Below are positions 17,123 to 26,006 of a DNA stretch of 39,509 nucleotides, piece by piece (the first letter of the stretch is position 1; each line of letters begins with the position of its first letter). The notes below the pieces were generated by a model. That model ran no database searches, had not been told where the DNA came from, and saw only the letters and a program-made list of their open reading frames with translations. Source of the DNA: Methanobacteriota archaeon (GTDB taxonomy: Archaea; Thermoplasmatota; Poseidoniia; Poseidoniales; Poseidoniaceae); NCBI GenBank assembly GCA_014240385.1, contig JAAZXA010000016.1:1-39509 (forward strand), given 5' to 3'. The position numbers and the translations under genes are program-made.

Positions 17123-17935
17123 TCACTCCTTTTCTGAAATTGTATCCTTTACTTTATTGACCACATCGGAAAACATTTTTCCCGCTTTGGATATTCCATC
17201 CTTTACTATCTCAGTTGTTTCTTCGACTGCTGACTTCACGGCCCCTGAGGCGGTAGCCATCTCTCCTATATCATCAGAAATTAAATGGCCACTATCGAGT
17301 TTGAGAACCCGTGTTGCATATTTACACAAACTTTGATCGTGAGTTACAAAGATAGTAGTTATTCCATGTTCTTTGCAGGCTTTAGATAGAACTTTCATTA
17401 TTTGGCGGGTTGTTTCTGAATCCAAATTGCCAGTTAACTCGTCTCCAAGTAAGAGGCGGGGTTTTTTCGCTAGGTTTCCGGCGATTGCTACGCGCTGTTG
17501 TTGGCCTCCTGATAATTCACTTGGAAAGCGGTCTTCCATCCCCTTAAGGCCCACAGATGCAAGAATTGAACGGGCTTCGTCTTCATTTGATTTGCCCGAA
17601 ATTTGTTGTAATAATAAGACATATTCCAAGGCTGTCAAATCTGATAAGAGGTTGAAAAATTGGAAAATATAGCCGATTTTTTCTCTTCTGAAAGTGGTCA
17701 TCTCCTCTGACTTTTCACGAGGGACGCTTTGATCCATGAAATAATATTCACCAGATGTGGGTTTATCAATTGCTGAAATGCAATTTAGAAGAGTTGTTTT
17801 TCCAGAACCAGACGGTCCGAGCATGGCGATAATTTCACCTTCTTTAATGGACAAATTAATTTCATCAAGGGCCTTAACCTCATGCTCTCCTTGACCAAAA
17901 TATCGGCTCAAGTTTTTCATCCGAATCAATTCCAT
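17123..17935 (-). CDS. ABC transporter ATP-binding protein (LolD/MacB type)
   Basis: 270 aa. Walker A GPSGSGKTT at 40-48, Q-loop Gln92, signature LSGGQQQRVA at 141-150, Walker B with D165 and catalytic E166, switch His199. The usual DEPTGNLD is DELTGNLD here, with Leu for Pro. After the core fold comes an extra tail of about 45 residues (from about 224) with an alternating hydrophobic/charged pattern, probably an amphipathic helix that may touch the membrane or the coiled-coil partner. GAGGGG precedes the ATG. The stop TGA lies within the ribosome binding site of the permease gene, five bases before its ATG. Cytoplasmic energy subunit of the exporter. Confidence 0.93.
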   Translation of the reverse strand: MELIRMKNLSRYFGQGEHEVKALDEINLSIKEGEIIAMLGPSGSGKTTLLNCISAIDKPTSGEYYFMDQSVPREKSEEMTTFRREKIGYIFQFFNLLSDLTALEYVLLLQQISGKSNEDEARSILASVGLKGMEDRFPSELSGGQQQRVAIAGNLAKKPRLLLGDELTGNLDSETTRQIMKVLSKACKEHGITTIFVTHDQSLCKYATRVLKLDSGHLISDDIGEMATASGAVKSAVEETTEIVKDGISKAGKMFSDVVNKVKDTISEKE

Positions 17936-18033
17936 TACTGCCCCTCAAACCAATTGTGAAGAGAGTTAGCAAAGAACTTATTGATGAAAAGGCGAGTAGT
18001 AGCCTTGAAGAACAGTAGCCCCCATTTGGAAGC

Positions 18034-18690
18034 ATGCGCGAAGTACGACTTACATGGTCTCCCGAAAATTTAGCAGAAACTGAATTCGCAGGAATCTGCC
18101 AAGCTTGTGAATCTTTGGAAGTTCTCGGGCATCTCGATGTAGCCGATGATGGGATTCGTCAATTAGTCAAAGTGAAATTTATTGATGGTAAAGGAATTGA
18201 TGACCTCGATGCTCTAGATTACATCACTGTTGAAAGTCCACTTCCACCTAATCAATATCCGGAAGTTGGAGGTGAAGGTTACATAGTCATTACCAATAAT
18301 CATTCATTATCCACTAATGCTATCTTAATGCAGGATATCACTGTACTTCCCCCCTATAGACTAGGACAGGAAGGAATGGTCATCAATGTACGAGGACTAC
18401 CCTCTGGAGTCTCAACATTTGTCAAATTAGCACGTGAAATTCTACCTCCAGATAGCATCGCAGTAACTGTTGGAAAAGAAGTTGAAAAAGGCTTGGCAAA
18501 TATCCTAACCGATAAACAACGGCAGGCATTGAAGTCTGCAGTGTCGGCTGGATGGTTCGAAATACCTCGTAAAATCAGCCTCAAAGAATTATCAGAGCTG
18601 ACTGGAATCTCGAAAAGCACCTTGGGTGAACACCTCGAAAAAGCCACTTCTATCACCATGAAATGGTTGGCTGGAAGCCAACAAATATGA
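18034..18690 (+). CDS. HTH_10 (bacterio-opsin activator type) transcriptional regulator
   Basis: 218 aa. The C-terminal 55 residues match the HTH_10 domain: LTDKQRQALKSAVSAGWFEIPRKI then LKELSELTGISKSTLGEHLEKA (quoted in parts), the usual tail of archaeal Bat-like regulators. The N-terminal 150 residues form a mixed alpha/beta region without recognisable PAS or GAF motifs; it may bind a ligand. The gene is divergent from the ABC operon and 38 bases upstream of aroA' on the same strand, so it may regulate the aromatic amino acid operon; that is inference. No cysteines or histidines suggest a metal site except two Cys near residues 22 and 25. Confidence 0.85.
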   Translation: MREVRLTWSPENLAETEFAGICQACESLEVLGHLDVADDGIRQLVKVKFIDGKGIDDLDALDYITVESPLPPNQYPEVGGEGYIVITNNHSLSTNAILMQDITVLPPYRLGQEGMVINVRGLPSGVSTFVKLAREILPPDSIAVTVGKEVEKGLANILTDKQRQALKSAVSAGWFEIPRKISLKELSELTGISKSTLGEHLEKATSITMKWLAGSQQI

Positions 18691-18728
18691 TGCACAGGTA
18701 TTGAAAGAAGAAGCCCTTGGTGATTTTC

Positions 18729-19499
18729 ATGCACGCCCAAAGATTACAACGTCTTCTTCCAAAAGGCAAGGCAATCTGGATACCTATCGATCATGGGGTG
18801 TCATCTTGGCCGGTATTGGGGTTAGGAGACATTGGAGAATTAATTTCCGATTTGAAATCTGGTGGAGTTGATGCAATTATCGCTCACAAAGGGATTGTCA
18901 GCGCACATAATGAAGAGGTTCCAATGATGATGCATATTTCTGCTTCTACAGTTCACGGAGGAAAACACTCTGCTGATAAAGTGCTAGTTGGAAGTGCCGA
19001 AGAAGCACTATCAAGAGGGGCTATTGGCGTTAGTGTACAAGTGAATCTTGGTGATGAATACGAGCACAAGATGTTGGAAAGGTTAGGCAAAGTTTCTGAG
19101 GATTGCCACAGACTAGGATTGCCATTATTGGGGATGATTTACCCGCGTGGCTCAGGCTTGCAAATCAAAGGAGATGCCACTGCAGGGGCTGCTCATGCGG
19201 TCAGATTGGCGTGGGAGTTGGGCTGCGATGCGGTAAAGACCTCTTGGCCAGGTGACAAAGATGCATTCGCAGAGATGGTCAAAGCCGCTCCAATACCTGT
19301 ATTAATTGCCGGCGGTGAAACAGAAGGTGACTTCAAACAAGTTCTCAGAATTGTTAGAGATGCAATTTCACAAGGCGGAGCCGGTGTTTGTATGGGTAGG
19401 CAAGTTTTCGGCAATAACAACCCAAGAAATTGTATTCGCGCCCTGAAAATGTTGATTCATGATGGTGCCTCATTTGAGCAAGCATGTGAGGTATTGTAA
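18729..19499 (+). CDS. aroA': 2-amino-3,7-dideoxy-D-threo-hept-6-ulosonate synthase (ADH synthase)
   Basis: Class I aldolase-fold enzyme of the archaeal shikimate route; it joins aspartate semialdehyde with a 6-deoxy-5-ketofructose phosphate donor. Visible family marks are PIDHGVSSWPVLGL near the N-terminus, AIIAHKGI, MIYPRGSG, DAVKTSWPGD with the Schiff-base lysine, and IAGGETEGDF. About 256 aa. I chose the ATG at 18729 over upstream TTG and GTG because GGTGAT lies five bases before it. The TAA overlaps the next ATG as TAATG, a coupled start for aroB'. Cytoplasmic. Confidence 0.93.
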   Translation: MHAQRLQRLLPKGKAIWIPIDHGVSSWPVLGLGDIGELISDLKSGGVDAIIAHKGIVSAHNEEVPMMMHISASTVHGGKHSADKVLVGSAEEALSRGAIGVSVQVNLGDEYEHKMLERLGKVSEDCHRLGLPLLGMIYPRGSGLQIKGDATAGAAHAVRLAWELGCDAVKTSWPGDKDAFAEMVKAAPIPVLIAGGETEGDFKQVLRIVRDAISQGGAGVCMGRQVFGNNNPRNCIRALKMLIHDGASFEQACEVL

Positions 19500-20461
19500 T
19501 GCAAGTTTGGCTTGACTGTCGTCATCAAAATGAACCGGCCTCCATGATAGATGGGGTAGACTTTCATCTAAGTCAAGATAATTCTCCTGGCCCTCTTATC
19601 AATGTTGATAACCAAGAAGGCCAAAATCAAGCCCGAGCCCTTATCGGTTCAGCAGACTGGCTAATCATTGAAATGGCGGATTGGGTAATGATTCCACTAG
19701 AAAACTTAGTGGCTGCTGCAGATGGTGGACCTACAAAAATTGCTGCTTGTATCAATTCAATTGAACAGGCTCAGGGTGCTGCACATGCTTTGCAAATAGG
19801 TGTAGATGCCTTGATAATAAAAGACCAAAATAAAATGTTAGAAGCAGCACTGATAGCAAAGTCTCAGAGGTTTGAAAATACAATTAGTGAATCACAGTCG
19901 ATAGACAAGAATCATGGAGAGTTGACAAAAATCAAAATCACTGAAGTTAAGAATGGTGGGGTTGGAGACAGAGTTTGCCTTGATTTGACATCCCTACTTG
20001 AAATTGGAGAAGGGCTATTGATCGGTTCAAGTTCTGCCTCTATGGTGTTAGTTCATGGAGAGACTTTGCAGAGTGAATTTGTTCCTACCAGGCCATTTAG
20101 AGTCAATGCTGGTGCTGTGCATGGCTATGTTTTGATGGCTGATGGTAGTACTCAATACCTATCTGAATTGAAAGCTGGAGACTTGCTCAGAGTACAATCT
20201 GCAAATGGGGAATGGCGCTCAGCAAGCCTTGGGAGAGTGAAAATTGAAAGGCGTCCACTAATATTATTGAGATGGATAGATGAAAATGATAATGAAGCAC
20301 AAGCACTCTTCCAACAAGCGGAAACGGTCCGTTTAGTCGATATTTCGTCCCTGCCAAAATCAATCACAGAAATCACAATTGGACAGAAGTTATTGGCGTG
20401 GAGTGAACAAGGCGCAAGACATATAGGCAGTAAAGTAAATATGAAAATTGAGGAAAGGTGA
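19499..20461 (+). CDS. aroB': 3-dehydroquinate synthase, archaeal type II
   Basis: NAD-dependent enzyme that deaminates and cyclises the ADH synthase product to 3-dehydroquinate. 320 aa. The central block VCLDLTSLLEIGEGLLIGSS, then LVHGET and RPFRVNAGAVHGYV, is diagnostic of the archaeal type. The N-terminus starts with QVWLDCR, close to the family's VWxxx opening. The start is one base inside the aroA' stop. GGTGA at its own end serves as the ribosome binding site of aroK. The classical bacterial AroB fold is absent. Confidence 0.93.
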   Translation: MQVWLDCRHQNEPASMIDGVDFHLSQDNSPGPLINVDNQEGQNQARALIGSADWLIIEMADWVMIPLENLVAAADGGPTKIAACINSIEQAQGAAHALQIGVDALIIKDQNKMLEAALIAKSQRFENTISESQSIDKNHGELTKIKITEVKNGGVGDRVCLDLTSLLEIGEGLLIGSSSASMVLVHGETLQSEFVPTRPFRVNAGAVHGYVLMADGSTQYLSELKAGDLLRVQSANGEWRSASLGRVKIERRPLILLRWIDENDNEAQALFQQAETVRLVDISSLPKSITEITIGQKLLAWSEQGARHIGSKVNMKIEER

Positions 20462-20465
20462 GTAA

Positions 20466-21362
20466 ATGGCAAGGTTAGGAAAAGGTGCTGCTAACGGTGC
20501 TTGTAGCCTACTTCATGCCGCTGGACTTGGTTATGGAGCCAGTCTTGCCCTCGATTTACCTGTAGTCGTCACATTACTTGACAAAGTAAGTAGACGTGAA
20601 CTTGATGACCCTGATAACTTACTTGCCGCAGTTTTGGAATCTTGGACTAGGGCCGGTCATCAACTGCCAGCGGGCGAGTTACATTGGAGCGTGAAGAGTG
20701 AAATTCCACCGCGCCAAGGTCTGAAATCTTCAGCCGCAGTATCCATTGCTGCTCTACGGGCCTTATGTCAAGCAACTGGAAAAACATTGGCTAATTCTGA
20801 TTTAGTTGACATGGCTGCAGACTCACAAATACGAGCCGGAGTCTCCATAACTGGCAGTATCGATGATGCATGGGCTGCTGCTGAAGGAGGGTGGAAGTTA
20901 ATCGATTCAAGCCTTCCTGCTGCTGAAGGAGTCCTATTAGAAAGCCCTGGACCCGCAGCAGAAGATTGGGACCTATTGATAATTCTAAGAGGCGATAGAA
21001 CAGAAAAACCTGATCCCGAAACTTTAGCTTGGCATCAAGAAGGATTCCAGCAATCATTGAGTGCCTTGGAAAGAGATGATGCGCTAGTGGCAATTACTTG
21101 GAATGGGCGCTCGATGGTATCTGTTCTCAGTGACATGGATGGAAGGCGACTGACAAATGATGCCTTTCTTAACGGTGCAAGAGCGGCTGGAATCAGTGGC
21201 TCAGGGCCTGCAATCATAATATTCAGCCCTGCGGTTTCAAGACCAACTTTGGATCGACTAAAACAGATTGTGGCCCGACAAAAAGATGTTGAAGTACGTG
21301 AAGTGAAAATTATCAATTCAATTATTTCTGAAAACGAAGAAGACGTGCAGGCAAATGATTGA
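20466..21362 (+). CDS. aroK: Shikimate kinase, archaeal GHMP type
   Basis: 298 aa member of the GHMP kinase superfamily, unrelated to bacterial P-loop AroK. It phosphorylates shikimate at O3. The ATP loop is PPRQGLKSSAAVSIAAL near residues 77-93, the N-terminus has GAANGACSLLHAAGLGYGAS, and a third GHMP motif GISGSGPAIII is near 263. Four bases separate it from aroB'. The missing steps between dehydroquinate and shikimate, and EPSP synthase, are not in this window. Confidence 0.92.
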   Translation: MARLGKGAANGACSLLHAAGLGYGASLALDLPVVVTLLDKVSRRELDDPDNLLAAVLESWTRAGHQLPAGELHWSVKSEIPPRQGLKSSAAVSIAALRALCQATGKTLANSDLVDMAADSQIRAGVSITGSIDDAWAAAEGGWKLIDSSLPAAEGVLLESPGPAAEDWDLLIILRGDRTEKPDPETLAWHQEGFQQSLSALERDDALVAITWNGRSMVSVLSDMDGRRLTNDAFLNGARAAGISGSGPAIIIFSPAVSRPTLDRLKQIVARQKDVEVREVKIINSIISENEEDVQAND

Positions 21363-21395
21363 ATCTAAGAATCATTTCCCAAGCCTTGAATCAGC

Positions 21396-22460
21396 ATGTC
21401 GATGAGGCTAGGTGAAAGCATCAGTACCACTCTCTTTGGGGAGAGTCATGGGCCCGCAGTCGGTGCTTTACTAGAGGGAATTCCAGTTGGAACACCCATC
21501 GATGAGGACTATCTCAAAAGTGAATTAGAGCGGCGAAGACCTGGTTCAGGAATATCCTCCTTAAGAAAAGAAAGTGACGCCTGTGAAATACTCTCTGGAG
21601 TTCACCAAGGAAAGGCAACAGGAGGTCCAATTCTATTACTAATAAGAAATTCAGATAGTCGCTCATCCGATTACTCATTTTTGCCTAATCAACCTCGGCC
21701 AGGACATGCCGACTTACCTGCCATGCTCAACAGTGATGGCTTTGCTGACCCACGGGGCGGAGGGGCAAATAGTGCAAGACTGACAGCAGGATTAGTCGCA
21801 TCAGCGAGTCTGTGTCAAGCCCTACTAGATGAACAGAATATCTCTATTATTGCCCATGTAGGAGCAATTGGTAAGATTGTATCAGAAAAGGGCCCAAGTA
21901 TTTTGATGGATGATGAAGCAAGTCAAAGAGTCCGTTGCTCAGATCAAAAAGCAGCGAAAGAAATGTTTGAACTAGTATTAGAAACTAGAAAATCAGGTGA
22001 TTCAATAGGCTCGAGAGTGGATATTGAAATCAAAGGCCTTACCCTTGGCTTTGGAGCGGGATGGTACAGAGGACTTGAACCTCTTCTTGCTCATGCCTTG
22101 ATGGCAATTCCTGGTGCAAGAGCTGTGGAATTCGGAATGGGAGCAAAGACTGCTGAGGCATATGGCAGCGAATACAATTTACCATGGTATCTCAAAGATG
22201 GGGAACCAACAACTGATGGTGATGGAGCATTAGGAGGGATGGCAACCGGTGCGCCACTAATAATTCGGCTAACTTTGAAACCACCTAGTAGTATTGCAAA
22301 AGAACAAATCACCCTAGATCTCTCGACTGGTGAACAGAATTCATTGAACGTCAGGGGAAGGCATGACCCTGTTCTTGGCCCTAGAGCGGTGCCAATAGCA
22401 GAAGCAACGGTGAAATTAGTCATCAGTGATATGCTTCAGAGGTGTGTAAAAGATGAGTGA
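21396..22460 (+). CDS. aroC: Chorismate synthase
   Basis: 354 aa. FMN-dependent 1,4-elimination of phosphate from EPSP to give chorismate. Motifs: TLFGESHGPAVGALLEG at the N-terminus, GHADLPAMLNSDGFADPRGGG near 108-128, RDPVLGPRA-like (HDPVLGPRAVPIAEA) near the C-terminus. ATGs at 21396 and 21402 are both possible. The 3' end overlaps aspartate kinase by eight bases. It carries the flavin-binding residues expected for the family, and reduced FMN must be supplied by another enzyme. Confidence 0.95.
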   Translation: MSMRLGESISTTLFGESHGPAVGALLEGIPVGTPIDEDYLKSELERRRPGSGISSLRKESDACEILSGVHQGKATGGPILLLIRNSDSRSSDYSFLPNQPRPGHADLPAMLNSDGFADPRGGGANSARLTAGLVASASLCQALLDEQNISIIAHVGAIGKIVSEKGPSILMDDEASQRVRCSDQKAAKEMFELVLETRKSGDSIGSRVDIEIKGLTLGFGAGWYRGLEPLLAHALMAIPGARAVEFGMGAKTAEAYGSEYNLPWYLKDGEPTTDGDGALGGMATGAPLIIRLTLKPPSSIAKEQITLDLSTGEQNSLNVRGRHDPVLGPRAVPIAEATVKLVISDMLQRCVKDE

Positions 22461-23712
22461 TTGGGTTATTCACAAATTTGGAGGATCTTGCCTCAGAATC
22501 CCAGGTGACATTATCAAAATAGAACAACGAATCCATGAATCATTTGGCAAACCTGTCGTAGTTGTCTCGGCACTATGGGGGGTAACTGACCGGTTGTTGA
22601 GGGCAACAAGGGAGCCTTGGCAATGGTCAGGGTTGGTCAATGACTTACGAAGGCAACATTCTAGGTTTATTCCACGAGTTGTACAAGAACCATTGTTTGA
22701 AGAAGTTCTCAAACACCTTGCAGAGGACCTATTATCACTCTGCCATGAACCAATGAATGATACAGTAAAAGCCTCGGTACTTGCTAGTGGAGAAAGGCTT
22801 GCTAGCATTACTCTCTCAACTGCATTAAGAGAAAAAGGCCTTGATTGTAGACCAATAGGTGCAGATGAATTAGGAATAATTATCGCGGGAAATGGTGCAA
22901 CAATAAACCTCGAAGCGACAAGTAAGTTGTTAAATCTAGAAAAATTAAGTGAAGGCATCCCTGTAATCAGCGGCTGGTTTGGCAAGAACATTAAGGGGGA
23001 AATAAAAGTCTTAGACCGAGGAGGAAGTGATCTTTCAGCCGCAGCAATTGCAAGAATCCTCGATGCAAAACAAGTTGTCCTGTGGAAAGATGTACCAGGG
23101 GTCCTCTCAATCAGCCCTCGTTGGGGGATTGAATCGAATACCATTCCATATTTGGGCCATGAAGAGGCATTGGCATTAGCAAGGGCAGGTGGAATTATCC
23201 TGCATGCATCATGTATCGAGCCACTCAAAGGTACAGGCATTCCTTGTATTATTCGCTCTTTGCATGATGATTCTGCCAAGACCATGATTGGACCAGACAT
23301 GAAAACTGAAAACAAAGGAGTAACTGCGATTTCATGTGTACCTGGGATGATTCATTATTCCATCAACGTAGATGGGCATCGAACCGCTTCGATATTAGAT
23401 TCCTTGCTCAACTTACTGAAGGGTGAAGCGGTCAAGGTGTGGAGTCTCTCGGCAGGCGAAGGGTACATTGCGATGTTCATTCCATCTTCTATGGCCAATG
23501 TTTTGGAGAAGACGATGGAATCTATTGATGTCAAGTGGCAGAAAAGTGAAACTGCATCCTTGATTTCCCTTATTGGTCGTTCGATTGAAATAGATATTGA
23601 AAACATATTACACTGCATCCAAGAAGAATGTGCATTGCATATGTTAACTGATGAAGAAGACCTTCAAGGGCTAATGCTGAGGCTAAGCAAGAAATTCAAA
23701 CTCATTTCTTGA
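22453..23712 (+). CDS. lysC: Aspartate kinase
   Basis: 419 aa. Makes aspartyl phosphate, the precursor of aspartate semialdehyde. The opening HKFGGSCL is the ATP-binding motif; LDRGGSDLSAAAIARILDA and LWKDVPGVLSISPR are the amino acid kinase core; EEALALARAGGIILHASCIEPL ends the catalytic part. A regulatory ACT-like region follows from about residue 278, so feedback control is likely. The gene starts inside aroC (overlap of eight bases), with GAGGTG upstream. Its place here makes sense because the first archaeal shikimate step uses aspartate semialdehyde. Ends with TGA, two bases before the convergent membrane gene. Confidence 0.94.
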   Translation: MSDWVIHKFGGSCLRIPGDIIKIEQRIHESFGKPVVVVSALWGVTDRLLRATREPWQWSGLVNDLRRQHSRFIPRVVQEPLFEEVLKHLAEDLLSLCHEPMNDTVKASVLASGERLASITLSTALREKGLDCRPIGADELGIIIAGNGATINLEATSKLLNLEKLSEGIPVISGWFGKNIKGEIKVLDRGGSDLSAAAIARILDAKQVVLWKDVPGVLSISPRWGIESNTIPYLGHEEALALARAGGIILHASCIEPLKGTGIPCIIRSLHDDSAKTMIGPDMKTENKGVTAISCVPGMIHYSINVDGHRTASILDSLLNLLKGEAVKVWSLSAGEGYIAMFIPSSMANVLEKTMESIDVKWQKSETASLISLIGRSIEIDIENILHCIQEECALHMLTDEEDLQGLMLRLSKKFKLIS

Positions 23713-23714
23713 AT

Positions 23715-24644
23715 TCAGTCGCGGCTCTCTCTCCACTTCTGAAGACGGCGTGGAAGGTTAACTGCAAACATTAGACCAACCAAAAGGAAAACAAAGAGAC
23801 TACCCAAAGCAACCCCATAAACTGAAATTAACTCCACACTTTCTTCCATCCTAACTGCAGTTTCAGAAGAAAACAATCTGACAACAGCAGGAATAATCGT
23901 ATTGATTGACAATACTACAGCCGCTAAACCTCCAGCAATTATTGGATTAATCACTAGACTACGGTGATATTTGCTGATGATTCTCTTAACATTCATGACA
24001 TATACTTCATTTGTACGAATACTTGTATCTAACATGCTGAAGCGGATGACTCCATTTGTTAATTCAAAATACATGACAAGAAGAACTGCATAAACGACAA
24101 CCAAGACTGTTGCCAACCAAGGATATGTTGCCAAGTCAAACCAGTCACCGCTAAGAGTTAGTTTACTGGAGGCAAAACGCATTGCTGAGAGTATGAAAAG
24201 AACATACGAAGCCAATAACCAGCGTGTATCTCTTGACATTGTACCCCAGAGTCCAGTTCCAGTTGCTGCCAAGATAATTGCTGAATGTAGTAAGGTTGCA
24301 CCACCAATGCTTCCGAAAGCCAAGTACCAGATGGTACCTTGAGGAGGAGTTACAATCCATGTGATTAATCCTAATGCAACTAATATTGCATATGCTCCTA
24401 GTTGGAGAGTCTGAACCATCTTATCAGCTGGAAGGAACTTATGCTTGGGAACGATAGGTCCACCGAGTAATGCCTCAATGAATCCAGGAATGTGGACTTC
24501 AGGAATAGCATCTTCTGGAACTTCAGAACCAGAATTCATTTGACCGGCTGCCTTTTTTCTACTTGGTGCAGAGGAGCGGACAACTTTGCCATCATATAGA
24601 TGAGCAGTGTCTGAACGCTGTTGTGGTGGTGCTGGTGCGGCCAT
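23715..24644 (-). CDS. Polytopic membrane protein, last gene of the MoxR/DUF58 array
   Basis: About 309 aa, not recognised as a named family. The N-terminal 80 residues are Pro/Ser/Lys-rich and probably cytoplasmic. Six membrane segments are visible near residues 86-101, 108-130, 145-160, 178-196, 240-262 and 277-298, with a basic loop (VKRIISKYHRS) between segments 4 and 5 and an Arg-rich C-terminus. ATG 24644 is favoured since GGAG lies upstream; GTG at 24653 is the alternative. It lies 12 bases after DUF58, so cotranscription is likely. A scaffold or membrane partner of the MoxR system is inference. Confidence 0.7.
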   Translation of the reverse strand: MAAPAPPQQRSDTAHLYDGKVVRSSAPSRKKAAGQMNSGSEVPEDAIPEVHIPGFIEALLGGPIVPKHKFLPADKMVQTLQLGAYAILVALGLITWIVTPPQGTIWYLAFGSIGGATLLHSAIILAATGTGLWGTMSRDTRWLLASYVLFILSAMRFASSKLTLSGDWFDLATYPWLATVLVVVYAVLLVMYFELTNGVIRFSMLDTSIRTNEVYVMNVKRIISKYHRSLVINPIIAGGLAAVVLSINTIIPAVVRLFSSETAVRMEESVELISVYGVALGSLFVFLLVGLMFAVNLPRRLQKWRESRD

Positions 24645-24656
24645 TCTTCTCACTCC

Positions 24657-25970
24657 TCAGAATCCTCTGGCTCCGGCCAGTGCGGTCGATAAGAGCATAT
24701 CAGGCTCCCAATCCATGATATTTACACCCATTCCACGTAATTCACTCATCAGAACATCGCGCTCGGTCTTCATCACTTCATAGCCGGTGCGATCGAGGCG
24801 CTTGGCGTCAAATTCAAACTCAAGGCTTGAAGGTGAAAGTACAGTTACATCGAAATCACGGGCTCTGAAATCTCTCAAAGCACTGACAATGGTTGGGTCA
24901 CTTTCAAGGTTTGACATGACGATAATTGGACTGCCTTTATTGATATGAGGAAGGATTCGGTTTACTACAACCTGCAATGGTGTATTTCCTCGGGCCATTG
25001 CTCCAGCAAGTTTTGTCAAAATGACATATAATTGCTTCTTGCCGGTATCTCGGTCTACAGAAACCACTTCATCTCCATAGACAATAAGGCCCACTGAATC
25101 TCTTCTCGATAAGAAGTAACGAGCCAATGAAGCAGATGCTCTAGTAGAGTAAACTAACGCATTACGACTAACAGGGCCTGTTTCTGAAACCGCCCGACCA
25201 TCGACTATCAGGATAATATCCGATACCGCGTCTCTTTCTCTTTCATTGACCATTAACTTACCACTGCGAGCATAGGCATTCCAGTTGATGGCTCTAAATG
25301 AATCACCATCGAAATACTCACGTAGACTGTAGAACTCTGAACCGGGACCCGGTTGGCGGATGTTAACAGCACCAGTGAAAATCTTTGGCACCTTGCTCTT
25401 GACGAAAGTATCCTTCAAGTCTTCCATCTTTGGGAAAACCAAGAAATCATCATAAACGTGTAGCTCCTTTTCTTTGTGGAATAGGCCAAAGGTATCCTGA
25501 ATTCGAATTGCCACTGGCCCGATACTGTAGAAACCACGTAATGGGCACTCTACGGTGTATTCAATGAACGTTTCACGACGTGGTCCTAGTTCCATCAAAA
25601 TGTAATTTGCACCTTTCTTGATGCGCATGACTTCAGGAACTCGGTCTCGAACTTCTAGGATCTTAGGTAATGCTGAATGGTTTTGCATTCGTAAAGTGAT
25701 TTCAACTTCACCATCCTCAAACACTCGCGCCGCCGAGAGTTTTCGCATGGCTGAAACGTTAGAGAGAGCAACCCCTTCCTCTCCCATCCATTCATCCATA
25801 CGTCGACCACTAGCAGCGACATCTGCGTGTCCAGCGAATAATGCAGCATAAGTCAAGAAGACAAATATCACGACTGCAACGGTAACTAACTGCGAATTAC
25901 GCAATGTTAACCCGAGCAGATACATGCTAACCGCCAGACTTCCCAATAGGGCTGACTTACGAGACCACAT
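24657..25970 (-). CDS. DUF58 protein (MoxR partner, von Willebrand-like)
   Basis: 437 aa. Two N-terminal membrane segments (residues about 5-22 and 30-46), then a beta region of about 150 residues, the DUF58 hallmark REYFDGDSFRAINWNAYARS near 217-236, and a vWA-like C-terminal domain beginning with DIILIVDGRAVSE, whose MIDAS-like DxxxS is present in modified form. DUF58 proteins accompany MoxR ATPases and are thought to be chaperone substrates or adaptors. AAGGAGGTGA precedes the ATG strongly. Follows moxR by 36 bases on the same strand. Confidence 0.92.
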   Translation of the reverse strand: MWSRKSALLGSLAVSMYLLGLTLRNSQLVTVAVVIFVFLTYAALFAGHADVAASGRRMDEWMGEEGVALSNVSAMRKLSAARVFEDGEVEITLRMQNHSALPKILEVRDRVPEVMRIKKGANYILMELGPRRETFIEYTVECPLRGFYSIGPVAIRIQDTFGLFHKEKELHVYDDFLVFPKMEDLKDTFVKSKVPKIFTGAVNIRQPGPGSEFYSLREYFDGDSFRAINWNAYARSGKLMVNERERDAVSDIILIVDGRAVSETGPVSRNALVYSTRASASLARYFLSRRDSVGLIVYGDEVVSVDRDTGKKQLYVILTKLAGAMARGNTPLQVVVNRILPHINKGSPIIVMSNLESDPTIVSALRDFRARDFDVTVLSPSSLEFEFDAKRLDRTGYEVMKTERDVLMSELRGMGVNIMDWEPDMLLSTALAGARGF

Positions 25971-26006
25971 CGTGCTTCACCTCCTTCGTTTTGAGTCTTC
26001 ACTTAC

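Noticed and set aside
22470-23315. 281-codon minus-strand open frame opposite aspartate kinase
   Set aside because: It shadows a clear aspartate kinase with intact motifs on the plus strand; its translation has no recognisable domain and no upstream ribosome binding site.
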